33,160 bases of DNA from Candidatus Shapirobacteria bacterium (lineage in GTDB: Bacteria; Patescibacteriota; Microgenomatia; UBA12405). The stretch spans positions 1 to 33,160 of the forward strand of contig JAQVSW010000001.1 in assembly GCA_028700345.1 (NCBI GenBank), given 5' to 3'. Below are positions 30,061 through 33,160 of this stretch, piece by piece. Under the pieces are notes generated by a model. The model had not been told where the DNA came from and ran no database searches. It saw only the letters and a program-made list of their open reading frames with translations. Every line of letters starts with the position of its first letter. Positions within the stretch are counted from its first letter, which is position 1. A program made the translations under genes and the position numbers.

Positions 30061-30519
30061 ATGATAAACAAAAAAACTAAAAATAAAACTAATCTAGTGC
30101 CTGAAATTCTAAAATTAGAAAGTCAGATAAAAGAACTTGAAGATAAATTAACGAGATCCCTTGCTGATTATTCCAATCTTCAAAAACGTCAAGAAGAACA
30201 GCATCAATTTTTCGCTACTCTGGCCATTAGTGCTTTTATCTCGCAGATGCTTTCAGTTTTAGATGATTTCTATCTAGCCCAGGAAAACTTAAAAAATCCT
30301 GGTTTACAAATGGCCATCAACAACTTTGAAACTGTTTTAAAAAATCAAGGTCTTGAAACAATTGATGCTCTAAATAAAGAATTCAATCCGGACAAAATGG
30401 AATGTTTACAAACTATAAAGGGAGAAACAAATAAAGTTCTTGAAGTTAAAAAACGGGGTTACCTGTTAAACGGACATTGTCTCCGTCCGGCTCAAGTTGT
30501 AGTCGGAAAAAAATTATAA
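30061..30519 (+). CDS. grpE: nucleotide exchange factor GrpE
   Basis: 152 aa. GrpE dimers open the nucleotide cleft of DnaK to release ADP. Residues about 14-60 form the long N-terminal coiled coil (LESQIKELEDKLTRSLADYSNLQKR, with the DYxNxxKR motif), followed by helices containing LSVLDDFYLA and the beta-domain signature FNPDKMECLQTI and GYLLNGHCLRPAQVVV. Shorter than E. coli GrpE (197 aa), mainly in the disordered N-terminus. Position between hrcA (8-nt gap) and dnaK (27-nt gap) is the standard hrcA-grpE-dnaK-dnaJ order. Confidence 0.94.
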   Translation: MINKKTKNKTNLVPEILKLESQIKELEDKLTRSLADYSNLQKRQEEQHQFFATLAISAFISQMLSVLDDFYLAQENLKNPGLQMAINNFETVLKNQGLETIDALNKEFNPDKMECLQTIKGETNKVLEVKKRGYLLNGHCLRPAQVVVGKKL

Positions 30520-30527
30520 ATTATTTA

Positions 30528-30543
30528 TTTTATTTAAATAAAA
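30528..30543. repeat. 16-bp all-AT perfect palindrome before dnaK
   Basis: TTTTATTTAAATAAAA reads identically on both strands and ends 3 nt before the dnaK ATG, in the longest gap of the operon. With only A and T it may be chance; as RNA it could form a weak hairpin at the dnaK start. Confidence 0.5.
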
Positions 30544-30546
30544 AAT

Positions 30547-32448
30547 ATGTCAAACAAAATAATCGGAATAGATTTAGGTACCACCAATTCCTGCGTCGCG
30601 GTTATGGAAGCTGGTACCCCAAAAGTAATATTAACCGCTGAGGGTCGAAACACCATTCCCTCTATCGTCGAACCAGTCAAAAAATTAGTCGGCGATCTTG
30701 CCAAAAGACAAATGGTTCTTAATCCCTCTGATACCGTTTTTAGTATCAAAAGACTTATGGGTCGTCGTTATGACGATCCTGAAGTCGAAAAAACTAAAAA
30801 AATTGTTTCTTACAAAATAGTCGCCGGCAAAGACAAAATGGCGGCCGTTGAAATTGAGGGAAAAATTTATACTCCCCAGGAAATTTCGGCCATGATTTTA
30901 CAAAAGGCCAAGGCCGACGCCGAAAGATATCTTGGTGAAAAAATTTCTGATGCCGTTATCACTGTTCCCGCTTATTTTGACGATTCTCAGCGTCAAGCGA
31001 CCAAGCAGGCTGGAGAAATTGCCGGTCTTAACGTCAAAAGAATTGTCAACGAGCCCACTGCTTCTGCTCTTGCCTATGGTCTTGATAAAAAGAAAAAGGG
31101 GACTGTGGCCGTTTACGATTTGGGTGGTGGTACATTTGATATTTCCATTTTGGAAATCGGTGATGGTGTCTTTGAAGTTAAGGCAACCAATGGCGATACT
31201 TTTCTCGGTGGAGATGATTTTGATCATCGTATTGTAAATTGGCTTATTGAAAATTTTCAAAAAGAACACGGAGTTGATCTTAGCAAGGATCCTCAAGCTC
31301 TGCAGCGTATTCGCGAAGCCGCCGAAAAAGCCAAAATTGAATTATCAAGTACTGGTGAAACCGAAATTAATTTACCCTTTATTACTCAAAAAGATAAGGA
31401 ATCTTTGCATCTGACGGTTAAATTAACCCGATCTGAGCTTGAAAAAATGGTTGATGATCTCATTCAAAATACCATTGGTCCAGTCGAAAAATGTCTCAAA
31501 GACGCTGGCATTACTAAGAGCGATATCACTGATGTCGTCATGGTTGGGGGGATGACCCGGATGCCGAAAGTAGTTGAAGTCGTTAAAAATTTCTTTGGTA
31601 AAGATCCTAATACTACCGTAAATCCTGATGAGGTTGTGGCTATTGGTGCGGCAGTTCAAGGAGCCGTTTTAACCGGTGAAGTCAAAGACATTGTTCTTTT
31701 AGACGTTACTCCTCTTACTTTGGGAATTGAGACCGCTGGCGGGGTTCGTACTCCTCTTATAGATAGAAATACCACCGTGCCTACCAAGAAATCTCAAATC
31801 TTTACTACCTATGCTGATTCTCAGCCTCAGGTTGAGATTAATGTTTTGCAGGGTGAGCGGCCCATGGCAGCTGACAATAAAACCCTGGGTCGTTTCATTC
31901 TTGATGGTATTGCTCCAGCCCCTCGGGGTGTCCCTCAAATTGAGGTTACCTTTGATATTGACAGCAATGGTATTTTGAGTGTTTCTGCCAAAGATAAAGG
32001 CACCAATAAAGAACAAAAAATCACCATTCAAAATGCCACCAATCTTTCCGACGATGAAGTTGAGAAGATGAAAAATGATGCTGAAATGCATGCCCGTGAA
32101 GATGAAGAAAAGCACGGTTTTGTTGAAAGTAAAAACAAACTCGACGCCACCATCTTTACTGGAGAAAAAACTCTTAAAGATTTTGCCGATAAAGTTAAGC
32201 CTGATGATAAGACAAAAATCGAGGATAAGCTTAAAGCCGGCAAAGAGCTTTTAGCCAAATCTGATGTTAAAAAAGATGAATTTGATAAATTCACTGAAGA
32301 ATTAAATCAAATGCTTCAAGCTGTTGGTCAAGCTGTTTATGCTCAGCCAGAAGCTAATCAGGCCGAGCCAGAAGCTGGCGCTCCAAAAGCCCAGGAGTCA
32401 AAGTCTGACGATAAAAAAGAAGCTGAAGAAGGCGAAGTCGTCAAATAA
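30547..32448 (+). CDS. dnaK: Hsp70 chaperone DnaK
   Basis: 633 aa, full length. ATP-dependent chaperone. Nucleotide-binding domain motifs: IIGIDLGTTNSCVAV (residues 5-19), SDAVITVPAYFDDSQRQATK, VAVYDLGGGTFDISILE, and VVMVGGMTRMP; substrate-binding domain: LLDVTPLTLGIETAGG, IPTKK-like VPTKKSQIF, and VLQGERPMAADNKTLG. The helical lid is complete; the last residues are EEGEVVK after an Ala/Glu/Lys-rich linker, so there is no EEVD-type ending. It lies 27 nt after grpE and 3 nt before dnaJ. Expression is expected to follow the CIRCE-HrcA control at the operon start. Confidence 0.98.
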   Translation: MSNKIIGIDLGTTNSCVAVMEAGTPKVILTAEGRNTIPSIVEPVKKLVGDLAKRQMVLNPSDTVFSIKRLMGRRYDDPEVEKTKKIVSYKIVAGKDKMAAVEIEGKIYTPQEISAMILQKAKADAERYLGEKISDAVITVPAYFDDSQRQATKQAGEIAGLNVKRIVNEPTASALAYGLDKKKKGTVAVYDLGGGTFDISILEIGDGVFEVKATNGDTFLGGDDFDHRIVNWLIENFQKEHGVDLSKDPQALQRIREAAEKAKIELSSTGETEINLPFITQKDKESLHLTVKLTRSELEKMVDDLIQNTIGPVEKCLKDAGITKSDITDVVMVGGMTRMPKVVEVVKNFFGKDPNTTVNPDEVVAIGAAVQGAVLTGEVKDIVLLDVTPLTLGIETAGGVRTPLIDRNTTVPTKKSQIFTTYADSQPQVEINVLQGERPMAADNKTLGRFILDGIAPAPRGVPQIEVTFDIDSNGILSVSAKDKGTNKEQKITIQNATNLSDDEVEKMKNDAEMHAREDEEKHGFVESKNKLDATIFTGEKTLKDFADKVKPDDKTKIEDKLKAGKELLAKSDVKKDEFDKFTEELNQMLQAVGQAVYAQPEANQAEPEAGAPKAQESKSDDKKEAEEGEVVK

Positions 32449-32451
32449 AAA

Positions 32452-33160
32452 ATGAAACAAGATTTTTACGAAACACTGGGTGTCAGCAAGTCTGCCACCA
32501 AAGATGAGATAAAATCGGCCTACCGCAAGCAGGCAATGCAGTGGCACCCAGATCGTAATAAATCTCCCGACGCTGAGGAAAAATTTAAAGAGATCAACGA
32601 AGCCTACGAAGTCTTAAGTAATGATCAGAAAAAATCAGCCTATGACCAGTTTGGTCAGGCCGCCTTTGATCCAAATTCGGGTAATTTTGGTGGTCACACC
32701 TATACTCAGCAAAACGGCCCCTTTAATTTCACCTGGCAAAGCCAAGGTGGTGGTCAAGGGGCCGATTTTGATTTTGGGGGATTTTCCAATCCTTTTGATA
32801 TCTTTGAGCAATTTTTCGGAGGCGCTGGTGTAAATTTTGGAGGGCAGCAACGGCGTCAAGTTCCCACTTATAAAATTCAATTATCTTTTTTAGATGCGGC
32901 TCTCGGCTGTGAAAAAGAGGTTAGTCTAGATGGCAGCAAAAAAAAGATCAAAATTCCTGCTGGAGTTGACGATGGTCAGAGAATAAAATTTAGAGATTTT
33001 AATTTATATATTGATGTTTTACCCGACAAGATTTTTAAACGCGATGGTAATGATGTTTACGTTAGTCAAAGTATTTCTATATCACAAGCAATATTAGGAG
33101 ATATTATCGAAGTTCCTACTCTTAAAGAAAAATTAAAGCTTCGAGTCAAATCAGGGACTC
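32452..33160 (+). CDS. dnaJ: DnaJ/CbpA-type J-domain co-chaperone without zinc finger, 3' end outside window
   Basis: About 236 codons are present, open to the edge. Residues 1-70 form a J-domain with FYETLGVSKSATKDEIKSAYR and the HPD tripeptide in WHPDRN, which stimulates DnaK ATPase. Then a Gly/Phe-rich linker (about 71-135, FGG and NPFDIFEQFFGG), then directly the C-terminal beta domain: YKIQLSFLDAALGCEKEV, KIKIPAGVDDGQRIKF, DVLPDKIFKRDGNDVYV. The four CxxCxGxG zinc repeats of classical DnaJ, expected between the G/F linker and CTD, are absent, so this is a type II (CbpA-like) Hsp40 in the dnaJ slot of the heat-shock operon. Start ATG is 3 nt after dnaK. Confidence 0.93.
   Translation, partial: MKQDFYETLGVSKSATKDEIKSAYRKQAMQWHPDRNKSPDAEEKFKEINEAYEVLSNDQKKSAYDQFGQAAFDPNSGNFGGHTYTQQNGPFNFTWQSQGGGQGADFDFGGFSNPFDIFEQFFGGAGVNFGGQQRRQVPTYKIQLSFLDAALGCEKEVSLDGSKKKIKIPAGVDDGQRIKFRDFNLYIDVLPDKIFKRDGNDVYVSQSISISQAILGDIIEVPTLKEKLKLRVKSGT

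Noticed and set aside
30534..32294. Several antisense open frames opposite dnaK
   Set aside because: They mirror the codon bias of a highly conserved sense gene and have no recognisable domains or promoters.
1..33160. UGA recoding as in Gracilibacteria
   Set aside because: TGA ends gatC, gatA, rmuC and the helicase-nuclease at family-typical lengths, and no in-frame TGA was needed to complete any gene.
1..33160. tRNA, rRNA, riboswitch or insertion-sequence genes
   Set aside because: All gaps are under about 115 nt and AT-rich; none shows a cloverleaf, GTTCRA T-loop signature, transposase fragment or terminal inverted repeats with target duplication.

Overview
The window is 33 kb of AT-rich bacterial DNA that is almost entirely coding, and no gene-free stretch exceeds about 115 nt. 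It looks like a chromosome of a Candidate Phyla Radiation (Patescibacteria) bacterium, most likely of the Microgenomates type. Support for this: compact genes that often overlap by 1-23 nt; shortened versions of conserved proteins (HrcA 246 aa, GrpE 152 aa); no Shine-Dalgarno motifs in front of the genes inspected; PilN/PilO-like proteins coupled to Thr/Pro-stalked surface proteins; and a DUF2298 (YYY) membrane protein. TGA is an ordinary stop codon here (gatC, gatA, rmuC, the helicase-nuclease), so the UGA=Gly code of Gracilibacteria/Absconditabacteria is excluded. The lineage call is an inference from gene content only.

Layout. (1) 1-1537, minus: rpsT then metG (its 3' end lies outside the window). 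(2) 1591-3198, plus: murJ, lipid II flippase, divergent from rpsT. (3) 3225-11707, plus: nine genes whose junctions all lie between a 23-nt overlap and a 1-nt gap: PilN-like, PilO-like, a small membrane protein, two surface proteins with C-terminal anchors and Thr/Pro stalks, a UbiA-family prenyl-phosphate transferase resembling decaprenyl-phosphate phosphoribosyltransferase, two paralogous GT-C glycosyltransferases, and an FkbM methyltransferase. (4) 11669-13415, minus: a second FkbM methyltransferase and a GT4 glycosyltransferase in very AT-rich DNA. (5) 13439-19123, plus: PAP2 phosphatase, DUF2298 membrane protein, UvrD/PcrA helicase, FemAB-type peptidoglycan bridge enzyme. (6) 19134-19616, minus: an unrecognised 160-aa protein with a consensus promoter. 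(7) 19730-26006, plus: gatC-gatA-gatB and a UvrD helicase fused to a PD-(D/E)XK nuclease. (8) 26038-26515, plus: a ribbon-helix-helix/RelE-type toxin-antitoxin pair with a palindromic operator. (9) 26522-28156, minus: a dCTP deaminase/dUTPase-fold protein and an unrecognised 343-aa protein. (10) 28234-33160, plus: rmuC, then the heat-shock operon hrcA-grpE-dnaK-dnaJ behind a CIRCE operator; dnaJ runs off the end.

How the genes fit together. Regions 2-5 read as a cell-envelope locus: peptidoglycan precursor export (MurJ), bridge formation (FemAB), a polyprenyl-linked sugar donor (UbiA, perhaps PAP2), GT-C, GT4 and YYY-type glycan enzymes, and stalked surface proteins that could be their substrates. 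Region 10 is a classical HrcA-CIRCE chaperone operon, but its DnaJ lacks the zinc-finger domain. A recurring theme is promoters with a -10 box only 5-11 nt upstream of the start codon, which implies leaderless mRNAs. No tRNA, rRNA, CRISPR array or insertion sequence was seen.
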